Assembly: GCF_016894445.1 (NCBI RefSeq)
Contig: NZ_CP056775.1
Span: 1,056,001 to 1,120,000 of the forward strand
Reading direction: 5' to 3'
DNA: 64,000 nt
Source: Dyadobacter sandarakinus
GTDB lineage: Bacteria > Bacteroidota > Bacteroidia > Cytophagales > Spirosomataceae
The stretch's first letter is position 1; every line of letters begins with the position of its first letter. Below the pieces are notes generated by a model that was not told the DNA's origin, did no database searches, and saw only the letters and a list, made by a program, of their open reading frames with translations. The position numbers were made by a program, and so were the translations under genes. Of the stretch, positions 32,885-42,976 are shown piece after piece.

Positions 32885-35800
32885 TTACGGGACGATTACC
32901 AGCTTGTGCGATTCTGTGAAAGCATTCGACCATACATGGATCAGGTAAATGCCGGGCTTTACCGGAAGTGTTGTCAGCTCGATCTCGGTTTTGGATCCGG
33001 GTTTGGTATCCTTCGGAAGATTAAGCTTCACACTGTTACCGGCCAGGTCTGTGAGCTCGGCCCATATATTGGCATCGTGCCTGCCGGAAACTTCCAGCAT
33101 GAAGCTCTGCCGGGCCGGGTTAGGGTATACCAGAGTTTTTTGTACGTCAGATTCAGGGGATGGCGTAAAAACCTCCTGACCGGTGCGGGCAGCCGATGCA
33201 TAAACGGTACTGGTATAGATCAGCAATGCGGGGCGTGGGCTGCCTTCTCTGCTGCTAAATGAAAGCTTTTGGTTTGTACCTTTTACATCCCTGAGCAGGA
33301 AAGTGGCTACTCTATCACCGGCCAGTTCAGCACGCACAAAGTCAGTAACGTCGATTTGGTAATAATTGCTGGGACCAATATCCGATAAGATTTTAGTGGA
33401 ACCAACCGGCACGCCTGATTGGGCTGGGGCATTATTCCAGGTAATTCCTTTTTCCGTCCAGTCATCATTGGATAAGCCGAAAACAGTGAGCGGGACGAAA
33501 TCCACCTTTCCGGGTTCCACATTTTCACCATTGATGACGATGATGGCTTTGGTAATCTCAGTCAATTCCGCCAGACCAAATTTGAGATACGCATTTCTCG
33601 AAATTTCATTACCAGTTCCCGTTTTGACAATCAAAGTCGGATCACTTCCGAAATTGGTATCGGCAAAGATACCATCGTTCACATAAGCATCGGCAATCAG
33701 CTGCTGTAATACGGTAGCCAGCCGCTCGACCATGATCACCTCAATCGCTGCAATCCTGGGCATATCAGCTGCCCCGGTTAGGAATTCGATGTTCATAAAA
33801 TTATCAGTGACGGCCACGGGAATCGTATCCTGAATGGCGCGCATGGCGCCGCCCGCTTCGGCAAAAATATCATAGTTGGTCAGCTTGCGCTCACCTTCGA
33901 TATCGACATGAAAACGCCGCTTGCCGACGCCCGCCGGCCCTCTTCCAGGCGCTCCGAACCATGTTTCTGCAAAATGCAGCACGACATTGTAATGACCATT
34001 CCGGACAGGTATGTTATAATTGAACCGGGGCGAGCAGCGGCCTGTGCGGTAAAGGTCGTCGTCCGTGGTATTGGCAATATCACCCTGCGGTTCGGTACTG
34101 ACACGATCAACGCCGCTGAAATAAGCATCAGCCTTGAAGTTGCGTCCGTTGGAAGCGCTGAAATAAGGTCCGCCCGCATTGATCCTGAATGTCCCGGAAG
34201 CAATACTTTCAGTGACCGTGATGGAAACAGACGCTTCTTTGGATAACGCAGGAGGACCATTGGTCGTGGCTTTTACAGAAAAATTGTATACGCCCGGCAG
34301 GTTCGGAATCCATTCGACAATTCCGGTTACAGGATCGATGAAGGCACCGAAAGGGGCATTGACGAGCGAGTAGGTCACAGTTTGGCCGGGATCCGCGCTT
34401 GCGAAAACCTGGAATCCCCCATCCTGGCCAGTTTTAACCATCCGATTTCCAATATTTCTAATTTCCAATCTGGCAGTTGCCGGCCGTGCATTCAGGTTTA
34501 CGTTCAAAACAGCCCGCGCATACCCGGGAGCCACAGCGACAACAAATGTTTGTTGCTCATATCCCCAGTCGATTTCAGCCTCGTTCAGTCCGAATGAAAG
34601 CTGACCAGCTGCGGGAGGCGGCAAGGCAAGCCACTGCCCGGAGCGACCTGTTGAGAAGCGAACATTCGGAGTGCCTGCACTGGGCGAGAGTGTAACGGTT
34701 TGCGGAGGAGCAATCGGAGCGCCCTGGATTGTTTCGAAGTAGAGCGAATCAGCTGAAAATGCGAGCTTATTACCATTTTCCGAAGTGCATTTTACAACCC
34801 AGTAACCTGATTTTGATCTTTCACCCAGGTTACTCGTCAGTTTGTCCCCGTCATATAATCCATGAGTCGTATAGCCGGCAAGCAGGTACCCGCCATCGGC
34901 AGCCGTACAAATGCCGGCCAGACCATCGTCTTCCGATGTGCCGATCGTCTTATCCCATATCTTTGCACCAGAGGCGGATAGTTTGACCAGCCAGAAATCG
35001 TTGCTTCCTTTGTTGGCTGTGGTTTTGTCTCCGCTCCTGCCCGATATCGAAGTTCCGCCGAGGATGTAGCCACCATCAGGCGTGGCCAAGAGGGATGTCA
35101 TCTTATCATTTCCGCTGCCACCAATGGTTTGATCCCATTCCTGGGTACCGTTAGCCGAAACTTTTACAACCCAATAATCGCCAGTACCGTTATATTCACG
35201 ACCAACGGTATTTTCAGATTTTTCACCAGATTGGTCTGAGTTGGACGAGCCGCCCAGCAGGTAGCCGCCATCCGGGGCGATCACCAGGGAGGTGCATTCA
35301 TCATTGCGGTTTCCTCCAAACGTTTTATCCCATTCCCTTGCTCCGGAAGCAGAAATTTTGACGAGCCAGTAGTCAAGATTCCCTCTGGCAGGTTCGGTTT
35401 TGTCCCCACCGACGATCGAGGCCGACGACCCGGCGAGTATGTACCCGCCGTCACTGGTTTGTTTTACCGAGGCCAGGTTTTCTGTCTGCGGACCTCCATA
35501 AGCGTTGTCCCACTGGATGGTTCCGTCGGCGGTAATTTTGACAACCCAGTAGTCGTTACCGCCTTTGTTCCGCTGCGACTTGTTGCCACCGATACTGGAT
35601 GGGGAGTTGCCGCCCAGTATGTAGCCTCCGTCAGCGGTCTGGGCCATGGAAGTAAGTTCATCGTTTACCGTTCCCCCGTAACTCTTGTCCCACTGTATAG
35701 TTCCGTCGGCACTTAGTTTAACGATCCAGTAGTCGCCTCTTTTACTTAGTTCGGTAGCGAAGTCATTGGTAGTTTTATTGCCGCCTGCATTGGACTTCGA

Positions 35801-36154
35801 TTTTCCACCTACCAGGTATCCTCCGTCAGAAGTAGCGATTACACTGGCAACATCATCTGTTCTGTTGCTGCCAAGGGTCCGGTCCCATTGTTTGGTGCCG
35901 TCAGCCGCAATTTTGACGATCCAATAATCGCCTTGTCCTATTGCTGGTTCGGTTTGATCTACGGATCCGGTGGTAGAGCCAGCCAGAATATACCCACCGT
36001 CGGGTGTGGCTTGCGCTGCCCGAATACTACCTGAACCATAACATTGGTCCCATTCAATGCCCGGCTGGGCATGCAGCAGGGCGCCGGGGCCTAAAAACAA
36101 CAGAAAAAAGTACAGCACAGTACTTTGAAACGCTTGTAGAGCATGTATTTTCAT
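32885..36154 (-). CDS. T9SS cargo: seven-repeat propeller with extra Ig-like domains, malectin, DNRLRE (paralogue 3)
   Basis: A 1089-residue secreted protein, convergent with paralogue 2. The signal peptide ends GALLHAQ. Seven DGGY repeats fill about 30-455. Unlike its paralogues, it then has a BACON/Ig-like section (about 465-555) and a cadherin/putative-Ig domain (about 560-650, GPPALSKEASVSITVTES). Malectin-like (about 655-805, LHFAETWFGAPG), DNRLRE-like (about 810-975) and T9SS sorting domains (about 1005-1089, VYPNPARQSFMLEV … GIYLIHVWSNAFTE) follow. Probably a surface adhesin or glycan-binding protein. Confidence 0.87.
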   Translation of the reverse strand: MKIHALQAFQSTVLYFFLLFLGPGALLHAQPGIEWDQCYGSGSIRAAQATPDGGYILAGSTTGSVDQTEPAIGQGDYWIVKIAADGTKQWDRTLGSNRTDDVASVIATSDGGYLVGGKSKSNAGGNKTTNDFATELSKRGDYWIVKLSADGTIQWDKSYGGTVNDELTSMAQTADGGYILGGNSPSSIGGNKSQRNKGGNDYWVVKITADGTIQWDNAYGGPQTENLASVKQTSDGGYILAGSSASIVGGDKTEPARGNLDYWLVKISASGAREWDKTFGGNRNDECTSLVIAPDGGYLLGGSSNSDQSGEKSENTVGREYNGTGDYWVVKVSANGTQEWDQTIGGSGNDKMTSLLATPDGGYILGGTSISGRSGDKTTANKGSNDFWLVKLSASGAKIWDKTIGTSEDDGLAGICTAADGGYLLAGYTTHGLYDGDKLTSNLGERSKSGYWVVKCTSENGNKLAFSADSLYFETIQGAPIAPPQTVTLSPSAGTPNVRFSTGRSGQWLALPPPAAGQLSFGLNEAEIDWGYEQQTFVVAVAPGYARAVLNVNLNARPATARLEIRNIGNRMVKTGQDGGFQVFASADPGQTVTYSLVNAPFGAFIDPVTGIVEWIPNLPGVYNFSVKATTNGPPALSKEASVSITVTESIASGTFRINAGGPYFSASNGRNFKADAYFSGVDRVSTEPQGDIANTTDDDLYRTGRCSPRFNYNIPVRNGHYNVVLHFAETWFGAPGRGPAGVGKRRFHVDIEGERKLTNYDIFAEAGGAMRAIQDTIPVAVTDNFMNIEFLTGAADMPRIAAIEVIMVERLATVLQQLIADAYVNDGIFADTNFGSDPTLIVKTGTGNEISRNAYLKFGLAELTEITKAIIVINGENVEPGKVDFVPLTVFGLSNDDWTEKGITWNNAPAQSGVPVGSTKILSDIGPSNYYQIDVTDFVRAELAGDRVATFLLRDVKGTNQKLSFSSREGSPRPALLIYTSTVYASAARTGQEVFTPSPESDVQKTLVYPNPARQSFMLEVSGRHDANIWAELTDLAGNSVKLNLPKDTKPGSKTEIELTTLPVKPGIYLIHVWSNAFTESHKLVIVP

Positions 36155-36438
36155 AAACGGGAAATAAAGATATCAGGTAGATTTTTGATTGTTTCACTGG
36201 TAAGTATTAGACATAATGGAAGGGCAGATACTGCCGGCAGCAAGAATAATTTTTAATCCTGGCAGACTTGATCCTGCGTTGCGGCCAAAGTGAATGGAAA
36301 AATGACCAAGGAATTGTGCACTGACCAAATACATCAACCCACAAGTAAGCAATGCTGGTCACTGATACCGGCCATGATATATTGCTTTTTAACAGATCAT
36401 TTTCAAATGTAAACCTGCGCCAGTCCGGGATAAAACGC

Positions 36439-36469
36439 AAAAAAGGAACGTAGTACACGTTCCTTTTTT
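36439..36469. terminator. Bidirectional intrinsic terminator
   Basis: A perfect 13 bp stem (AAAAAAGGAACGT at 36439-36451 with ACGTTCCTTTTTT at 36457-36469) around a 5-base loop, with A-run and T-run on the outer arms. It lies just past the stop of the 1328-residue T9SS gene. The remainder of 36155-36491 shows no gene; it should hold the promoter of paralogue 3. Confidence 0.85.
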
Positions 36470-36491
36470 ACAGATACTGCAATTCAGTACA

Positions 36492-39400
36492 TCACTCCAT
36501 GATGAATTTGGATTGCTCGATACCGGTGGCAGTATGCGCTTTGATAATGTAAATACCCGGTTTCATAGCCCTGGTAATCGGCAGCTCCACAGAAGTGCCT
36601 CCCTGCGCGTCAGTGTTCACTGTTTTCGCCTGATACAGCTGTCCGTAGCGATCATGCATGGTGATCGTTACGGGCTCACGGCCAGCAAAGTCACTCAGGT
36701 CGATGGAGATCTTTTCGCGGTTCTGGATTGGATTGGGATAAATTTTAAGCCCGGGTACTTTCGCTGTTGTCTGACCGGCTATCCTCGTATTAACCTGCTC
36801 TTCGGTATCTGCAGGCGGTCCGCTGATCGCGGAAGAATCGTCTTCGTAGGAAATACCTATGCCGGACAGCTCGACGGATACCACCTGATCATTTTTCTTT
36901 TTCTTGCCGACAGCTTCCAGCTTTGCCTTTTTCTCCCCCTTGGATGTGGGGAAAAAAGCAATGTTAAAAGTCACCGAACTGTTCTTCCGGATTTTCACGG
37001 GTTTGTTGGGGTTAACACCCGGGTCACCAAACATTTTGAATTCGCCGGCATCTGCCCCGGTGATACCGAGTCCCTTTAAAACCAAGTTACCCCGGCCGGT
37101 GTTGGAGATCGTCACGGTGTGCAGCGCTACTTCAGAGTAATCACGTACGCCGTCATCATATTGATCATCTTTTTTACCCTTACCCTTACCTTTGCCACGA
37201 CTATCATCTTCCGCTTTACCCAGGCCGGCACTCTGAGACGTACCGCCGGCGAAGTTAACCGTAGAACCGGTGGTGGTGAGCGTACCGGCAGTCGCTGTGA
37301 CTCCAACTACTTCCACTGCCGAGATTTTACTTGGAAAAGCAGTAGCAAATCCTTCGGTATCCGATAAGCTGCTCACCTGCAGCAAGGTAATCTGGGAAGT
37401 TTTATCGGGTATGTTATTCCAGTTGAACTCAATCACGTACAAGTTTCCTGTTTTCACATCTTCCACAATATCCAGCGGATTAATGAAACCGGACATACCC
37501 ACCAATCCGTTGGTGCCGGCACCGGTGTAGGATTTTTTAATATCGTAAAGGTTATCGGCACTGCCTTTTACCAGCGACCCTGGTTCCAAAACAATGATAT
37601 CACCCCCGCCGCTGAAACGGCACACCAGTAATTTGCCCTTCAATGCGCCGTTGAATGCATTGCTCTTGTACTCAATTACACCATTGGGCGACCGGTTTAG
37701 TTCAAAGTCAAAGGCTGCACCCCGGTAATTGGCGTCAGCGGTTACGGTAGCAGGATATTCAATATTGTCTTTGCTTCCGCGGTTGGAAACGTATTCTCCG
37801 CGGAAAGGATTGGGGTGGCCATAGTAGCCATTCGGCTTGATACGGAACAGCCAGTCATTCTGGACCTGCACCCCGGAAGTAGCCGGGATGGCCGGACCAT
37901 TGTACAGGGTGCCATCCAACCGACGGGTTCCTGGCACGGAAGCCGGTGTGTTACCCCCGGCCGCAGAACCGTTAGCCGGCGCATACAACTGACCATTGGA
38001 GTGCCATACCAGGTCGTAAGCATTCCGGATGCCGGAAGCGTAGATTTTAAGCGGGGCATTCGTAGCATACGGGTTGTAAGTATTATCGGAAAGACGCAGC
38101 TGGTCGGCACCGGCCTGATTGATCAGCGCCTGGTTCGTCGTGGTTTTCACATCCAGTGTGGTACCATTCAGTTTTGTCAGATCCAGACGCAGGACTGAGC
38201 TGGAAAGCAGGCTCTCGGTACGCTGCCAGGAACCATCATAGGCACCCATGGAACTGTTGCTGCCCAGATTGAAATATAAAGCTTTATCAGGACCGAAGGC
38301 CAAACTGTTCACGAGGTGATCTTTGGTCGAGCGGGGCAGATTGGTTACCAGGAGCTGCTCGGTAGCCAGACCTGCTCCCGTCAGTTTAGATACCTTACCG
38401 TCAAACTCAGGCGCACCTTTCAGGCCGGAGGAGCAATGAGAAACGTAGGCGATCAGGTTGGTGGCAGTAGAGGCAGGATCAAAGACCAATCCGATTGCCG
38501 AACGTGCCCCGTATTTGGTCATCAGGGTCGCAATGGACTGCGGATTGCTGAGTGTTCCGGCCGGCCGGGTAATGGTGTACCTTTCAATCACACCATCCAG
38601 CCGTAAGGCATAAAGCTTGTCGTCCGGACCAATCACCAAAGAAGAATAGGCTTTATGCTGGGTCTCGGCAATGGTCACTTTGGTAAATTCAACCGATAAA
38701 GGATCCGTTGATTCAATGGCGTCACCCGTAGTAAATGTAGCCGTATAAGGTAGAAATGAAGCTTTACTGTACGATTTCACCCCATCTGTCACTACAAACT
38801 TGTACGTTGTATTAGCTTCCAGCGCAAATGTCGGCGAAAAGCTGATCGCATCGCCGCCACCGGTTCCCTGCACCACGCCCTGGATCTGGGTGGTCGTGTT
38901 GCCGACTACCTTTAACAGTTTTACCGTGCTGCTTGTAATTGTGCTGTTGTCTACGCCGCCGGTATATCCGTCTACTTCCGGCACATAAATGTTATTGGCT
39001 GCAATGCTGGCCGTGTTGACGCTCACATTGGTAGCGGCATTTACCGGCGTGGAAGAAACTACGTAGGGGTGGGGGGCACTTACTTTTACCTGTACAACAA
39101 AGCTTCCGCCGCTGAAACCGGGAGCCACAGCTTTGACCGTGGCTTTATACGTGCCTACCGGCAACTTTTCGGCAGCAGCATAATTGAAAGTCACATTGGG
39201 CTCCGTGCCATCATGGGTGGCATTGAAGCTCAGCCAGCCGCTCCCGCCTGCATCGTATACTGCCGATAATGTATATTGAACGTTTTTGTCGCCCGAATTA
39301 CCGAGTTCCAGGGAAAAGGTCTTGTTGACGGTAGATGCGCCTTTCTCAATGGTCAGCTGCTGCTCATTCACAGACCAGTAGGCATAAGGCCCACTCGCAA

Positions 39401-40478
39401 CCGGTACAATGCGGACAGAGTTGATTTTCGTATTAAAACCACCGTCCGCATCAATGGTCAGGTTACCATCCGAAACCATAACCCGCACAGTCGCTGACTG
39501 GACGCGGGAGGCAGTGTTTACCGGTCCGGTAGGCACGAAGTTACTGATCGCCTCGGCGCCCTCTACATTCAGGCTATGGCTTTCGGGAAAAGGATAAACA
39601 TTGGCGTCGCCTGCTGAAACCGTTACATCGTAGAAGCCGACAGGTACTTCCATTTCCCAGTAACCTTCTGCTTTGGTACCGTTAAAGTCGCCCACAATAT
39701 CATCAGACTGCATATGTATCAGCGTGCCTTGCACTACGTTGGCCGCCCAGTTCCGGTTGCGACCATTGCCGGGCGTGTCGCCACCGATAGCCATGTTCAG
39801 CAAGCTGCCGTCCAGGCGCTTTTTCCAGCCGTAGCGAAGGTTTTTTCCCTGGTAAGTCTCCGTTCTAAAACCGAAAGCCTGCCCATAATCCCGCACCCAG
39901 CCTGCGGGAGGAACTGTGGCCGGATCCTGAAAATTGACCTGAACCGTCTGCGGACTGACAACCTTGAAAGTGATGGAGCTGGATGTTCCGGCTGTACCTG
40001 CGCCTTTCGCCTCCGAGTAGGGCGTGGCTTTTAAGGTGTAACTTCCTGCGTCCGGTGTCCAGTCAAGGCCATCCCCGAACAGATCGTAGGGACCCTGCGA
40101 CTCAATTTGTGTCCGGGTTAGTGTACCGCTCAGATTGAATATGACACTTCCGACAGTACCAGGGTTGGTATTGGCCCTGATGTTAAGATTTTTGGTGGGC
40201 AAGGTAGCTAAATTGAGTGTGCTGCCGTTGGTAAGTGTCTGAATGGTTTCCTTTGTGGCGGAGTTAATTAAAGTAAAGCTCGTGATCTGCTCGCCGGCAC
40301 GAAGATGACGCAGGCGGGTTGTGGATACATGCTTTTCGCTGGCAGCTTTGCTGACATCCGGACCCGGACTGGAAGCTTGTCCGTGACTGCTGATGAGCAA
40401 ACTGCTGATCAGCATGACCCACCATTTAAAAGGTGATGGCTTTCCTTGTTTTCGCAGGGCAGTAAACATTCTTTTCAT
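36492..40478 (-). CDS. Giant T9SS cargo with sugar-dehydrogenase-like propeller and binding domains
   Basis: A 1328-residue exported protein. After the signal region (about 1-36) come an Ig-like section (about 60-170), a malectin-like domain (about 175-360, NFQDPATVPPAGW, GYWEMEVPVGFYDVTVSAGD), a BACON-like Ig domain (about 365-470, WSVNEQQLTIEKG), an SbsA-type Ig domain (about 472-590), and a glucose/sorbosone-dehydrogenase-like propeller (about 600-1055, SLVIGPDDKLYALRLDG, YASGIRNAYDLVWH, FRIKPNGYYGHPNPF). A basic RGKGKGKGKK linker precedes a choice-of-anchor-D-type domain and a T9SS sorting domain (KIYPNPIQNREKISIDL). It may oxidise or bind sugars at the surface; PQQ use is unproven. Confidence 0.85.
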   Translation of the reverse strand: MKRMFTALRKQGKPSPFKWWVMLISSLLISSHGQASSPGPDVSKAASEKHVSTTRLRHLRAGEQITSFTLINSATKETIQTLTNGSTLNLATLPTKNLNIRANTNPGTVGSVIFNLSGTLTRTQIESQGPYDLFGDGLDWTPDAGSYTLKATPYSEAKGAGTAGTSSSITFKVVSPQTVQVNFQDPATVPPAGWVRDYGQAFGFRTETYQGKNLRYGWKKRLDGSLLNMAIGGDTPGNGRNRNWAANVVQGTLIHMQSDDIVGDFNGTKAEGYWEMEVPVGFYDVTVSAGDANVYPFPESHSLNVEGAEAISNFVPTGPVNTASRVQSATVRVMVSDGNLTIDADGGFNTKINSVRIVPVASGPYAYWSVNEQQLTIEKGASTVNKTFSLELGNSGDKNVQYTLSAVYDAGGSGWLSFNATHDGTEPNVTFNYAAAEKLPVGTYKATVKAVAPGFSGGSFVVQVKVSAPHPYVVSSTPVNAATNVSVNTASIAANNIYVPEVDGYTGGVDNSTITSSTVKLLKVVGNTTTQIQGVVQGTGGGDAISFSPTFALEANTTYKFVVTDGVKSYSKASFLPYTATFTTGDAIESTDPLSVEFTKVTIAETQHKAYSSLVIGPDDKLYALRLDGVIERYTITRPAGTLSNPQSIATLMTKYGARSAIGLVFDPASTATNLIAYVSHCSSGLKGAPEFDGKVSKLTGAGLATEQLLVTNLPRSTKDHLVNSLAFGPDKALYFNLGSNSSMGAYDGSWQRTESLLSSSVLRLDLTKLNGTTLDVKTTTNQALINQAGADQLRLSDNTYNPYATNAPLKIYASGIRNAYDLVWHSNGQLYAPANGSAAGGNTPASVPGTRRLDGTLYNGPAIPATSGVQVQNDWLFRIKPNGYYGHPNPFRGEYVSNRGSKDNIEYPATVTADANYRGAAFDFELNRSPNGVIEYKSNAFNGALKGKLLVCRFSGGGDIIVLEPGSLVKGSADNLYDIKKSYTGAGTNGLVGMSGFINPLDIVEDVKTGNLYVIEFNWNNIPDKTSQITLLQVSSLSDTEGFATAFPSKISAVEVVGVTATAGTLTTTGSTVNFAGGTSQSAGLGKAEDDSRGKGKGKGKKDDQYDDGVRDYSEVALHTVTISNTGRGNLVLKGLGITGADAGEFKMFGDPGVNPNKPVKIRKNSSVTFNIAFFPTSKGEKKAKLEAVGKKKKNDQVVSVELSGIGISYEDDSSAISGPPADTEEQVNTRIAGQTTAKVPGLKIYPNPIQNREKISIDLSDFAGREPVTITMHDRYGQLYQAKTVNTDAQGGTSVELPITRAMKPGIYIIKAHTATGIEQSKFIME

Positions 40479-40529
40479 GATTCAATCAGTTTAAGGTGTA
40501 TGAGATTTGAGGCTGTAACTGGCGTTAAG

Positions 40530-40537
40530 CAAATGTA
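40530..40537 (-). promoter_or_regulatory. Candidate Bacteroidota -7 box (TACATTTG)
   Basis: The minus strand reads TACATTTG, a match to the Bacteroidota -7 consensus TAnnTTTG, 52 bp upstream of the ATG at 40478. No clear -33 TTTG box is seen at the right distance. The rest of the 40479-41077 gap is AT-rich and lacks a convincing gene. Confidence 0.35.
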
Positions 40538-41077
40538 AGTTTATGCAAGGGTAAATGATCGGAAGTGCAGTGTAGCGTATTAGTTTAATATCTGAAATCA
40601 GCGGACTGACCTCATTTGCGGTCGAATTATGATACCTGCCTCGTATACCTGGCCCAGGATGTGCAGTGTAGTAGGAGAGGGCTGTAATTTAGATTTTTCC
40701 TTCCAGATCGTTGTTGCTTATCGTGTAAAATTTTGGTTATTGTTGTAATAAAAAAGATGTTATGACAACCAACCAGGCCTGTTTTTCCAAATTTGCTGTT
40801 GCAAAAAGTTTGGGGCTTGTGCTAAGTGTGGGAAGCTGAACAAGGCCTTGCCCGTAGTGCCGGACTGTTTTTCAGGTATTTTCACCATTTTTATAATTAT
40901 ACCCGTAATATATCATCACTTTTCCTGGTATTTCCAGCTACTTATTGGCAGTATTTTATTGAAACTGTTCCGATAATAATCGTACCAGTCGAAAAAAATA
41001 GAAGGCATTTAACTCCACAAAACAGATCCGGGCGGCGTAAATAAATATAAGCTAATTTTTACTTTAAATAAAGCCGG

Positions 41078-42595
41078 ATGCGCGATTGTTTTTATTGTTT
41101 CCTGCTCTTTTCTGCAATGCTTACCGGATTAACAAGTTGTAAAAATAAGCTGGAAAAATCTGCTAGAATATTTATTCATTTTCCGGAGGCAGCCGGAGAT
41201 ACAGTGATCATTGGAAGCACAAATATGATCAGTCTGGAAGGGACCGAACTGGCGAAAGTGCGGTTGGATAGTGCAGGAAAAGGAGTGCTGGAAGTAGAGG
41301 TGAACGAGCCTGTCTTTACCTATATTAACAATGGCAAAAACATGGCCGCAAGCCTGTTGATCGCACCGGGCGATGACTGTGAGATCCTCGCTGCGGAGCC
41401 CGGTGCAGGGTTTCCCCTGCATTTTGCGGGCGATGGAGCAGCCGTCAATCAGGCACTCAATGAATGTCAGCAATTAAGGTCTGCGTTTGACAAATGGAAT
41501 GGGACTTATTCTTTCCAGCTGGAAGGCAATGTTTTTCTGCAGGCAAGAGATTCATTGCAGAAAAGTTATGATCAATTAATCGGCAAATTGAAAGTCAGTA
41601 ATGACGTGACTGCCGAAAAGCTGGATCTGCTGAAACGTCATGCTGCTATGCACATAATCTTTTATCAATATAATTTTGCCCTAGGAAAAGATTCATCAGA
41701 AATTCCGCAGTCGGTATGGCACGTAGTCAATCAATTTCCGGTGGATACCATTGCGCTGAAAGCCGGGATATTTGACTATGGTATGATTGCTTCTTTTTAT
41801 TACAATAATAAAATCAATAATGCTATTTATGAAGAGAATAATGGATTGGACGAAGATACATTGCAGGCAAACTTTCCATTATTGGTAGAAGAAAAGATCA
41901 AAGCGGCACATTATCCGAAAATCATTGAAAATTTTCTTCGTGTAAAAAGTGCGCATATTCAGATTGGATGGAGTGGTCTTACACCCGAACTTCGCAAACT
42001 CACCAAAAAACTCGAACAGGAAATTTCTTCCGCGGGTGCTAAAAGTGTGATCCGCGAAGATGTAGCACGCTGGGAAAAACTAGGTCCGGGCAAACCCGCT
42101 CCGGACTTCTCGGGTATGACCCCCGACAGCAAGCGGCTGGCGCTGTCCGACCTGCGTGGGAAAGTGGTGTATGTCGACGTTTGGGCAACATGGTGCGGGC
42201 CTTGTGTGGGCGCCTTCCCTGATTCCAGGAAATTACAGGCAAAGTTTAAAGGCAACAACCGCATCGCATTTTTGTACGTGTCGATAGACCGCGATACGCT
42301 GGCCTGGCAAAAAATGGTGGTCAGCGGCAAAGTGCCTGCTGGTCACCATATGCTCAATGGTCCCGATGAGGCTGGGTCTGTCTGGAATCTTTACCACCTC
42401 CGGGGCGTTCCGCACTACCTCCTCATCGACGATCTTGGCCGCATGGTAGCCACGCATGCGCCGCATCCATCGGCCAGCCATACCGCGGAAGAACTGCAAA
42501 GCCTGTTGGCAGCAGCAGTCGCCAGGTCCGAAAACCAGCCTCGTATGCGGAGGATTAAGGGAATGCCGGCGACGGCAAAAAATTCAGCATGGTGA
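41078..42595 (+). CDS. TlpA-like thioredoxin-fold lipoprotein
   Basis: A 505-residue lipoprotein with lipobox LTSC (Cys21). The N-terminal 340 residues fit the helical and beta-rich region typical of Bacteroidota TlpA-like proteins. The C-terminal thioredoxin domain has WATWCGPC (Cys373, Cys376), the strand LRGKVVYVDVWATW, and the cis-Pro site RGVPHYLLID. It is probably a periplasmic disulfide reductase used in cytochrome or secreted protein maturation. The last 25 residues are basic and poorly structured. It stands alone. Confidence 0.85.
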   Translation: MRDCFYCFLLFSAMLTGLTSCKNKLEKSARIFIHFPEAAGDTVIIGSTNMISLEGTELAKVRLDSAGKGVLEVEVNEPVFTYINNGKNMAASLLIAPGDDCEILAAEPGAGFPLHFAGDGAAVNQALNECQQLRSAFDKWNGTYSFQLEGNVFLQARDSLQKSYDQLIGKLKVSNDVTAEKLDLLKRHAAMHIIFYQYNFALGKDSSEIPQSVWHVVNQFPVDTIALKAGIFDYGMIASFYYNNKINNAIYEENNGLDEDTLQANFPLLVEEKIKAAHYPKIIENFLRVKSAHIQIGWSGLTPELRKLTKKLEQEISSAGAKSVIREDVARWEKLGPGKPAPDFSGMTPDSKRLALSDLRGKVVYVDVWATWCGPCVGAFPDSRKLQAKFKGNNRIAFLYVSIDRDTLAWQKMVVSGKVPAGHHMLNGPDEAGSVWNLYHLRGVPHYLLIDDLGRMVATHAPHPSASHTAEELQSLLAAAVARSENQPRMRRIKGMPATAKNSAW

Positions 42596-42611
42596 TGTCA
42601 TTTTCACAAGG

Positions 42612-42866
42612 CTAGCGAAGTGGCTCCCAATCTCCTTTTGTAAAAAATACATTGCCAAATTTGGGTGAGTCGAAAACCAGATAAAAGCTCCACGTTTCCC
42701 GGTACGTCGTGGGATTGTCCATGAGGATGTGGTGGGTCGGTGCAGGCATTTTAAGGATGATGATTTTGGAAACGTAAGGCGCAGTGAAAGGATCGTTGGC
42801 AGCCTGTCCGACAAACTCATTTTGGCAATATCTCCCCCCTAATTTGTCGCATTCACACAGGTTCAC
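42612..42866 (-). CDS. Hypothetical short protein or gene remnant
   Basis: An 84-residue frame from a GTG start (MNLCECDKLGGRYCQNEF …) to YRETWSFYLVFDSPKFGNVF, FTKGDWEPLR, stop at 42612. The composition is protein-like with many aromatic residues in the second half, but there is no recognised family, the start is weak, and an upstream stop leaves no room for a signal peptide. It may be the tail of a decayed gene. The region 42596-42976 holds nothing else I can name. Confidence 0.3.
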   Translation of the reverse strand: MNLCECDKLGGRYCQNEFVGQAANDPFTAPYVSKIIILKMPAPTHHILMDNPTTYRETWSFYLVFDSPKFGNVFFTKGDWEPLR

Positions 42867-42976
42867 TTGCCCGACTAAACTTCACCTTTGTATGGTGACA
42901 TCCCTGTTGCCACCGGCACCAGCAGAAATGCACTCATCCGTTTAAACCGAAGACCTAAAATAACGTAAAGGAAATT

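Noticed and set aside
27395-36154. Repeated DNA in this region considered as a CRISPR array or DNA repeat array
   Set aside because: The repeats are in frame, degenerate at DNA level and encode a conserved protein repeat; spacing and length do not fit CRISPR.
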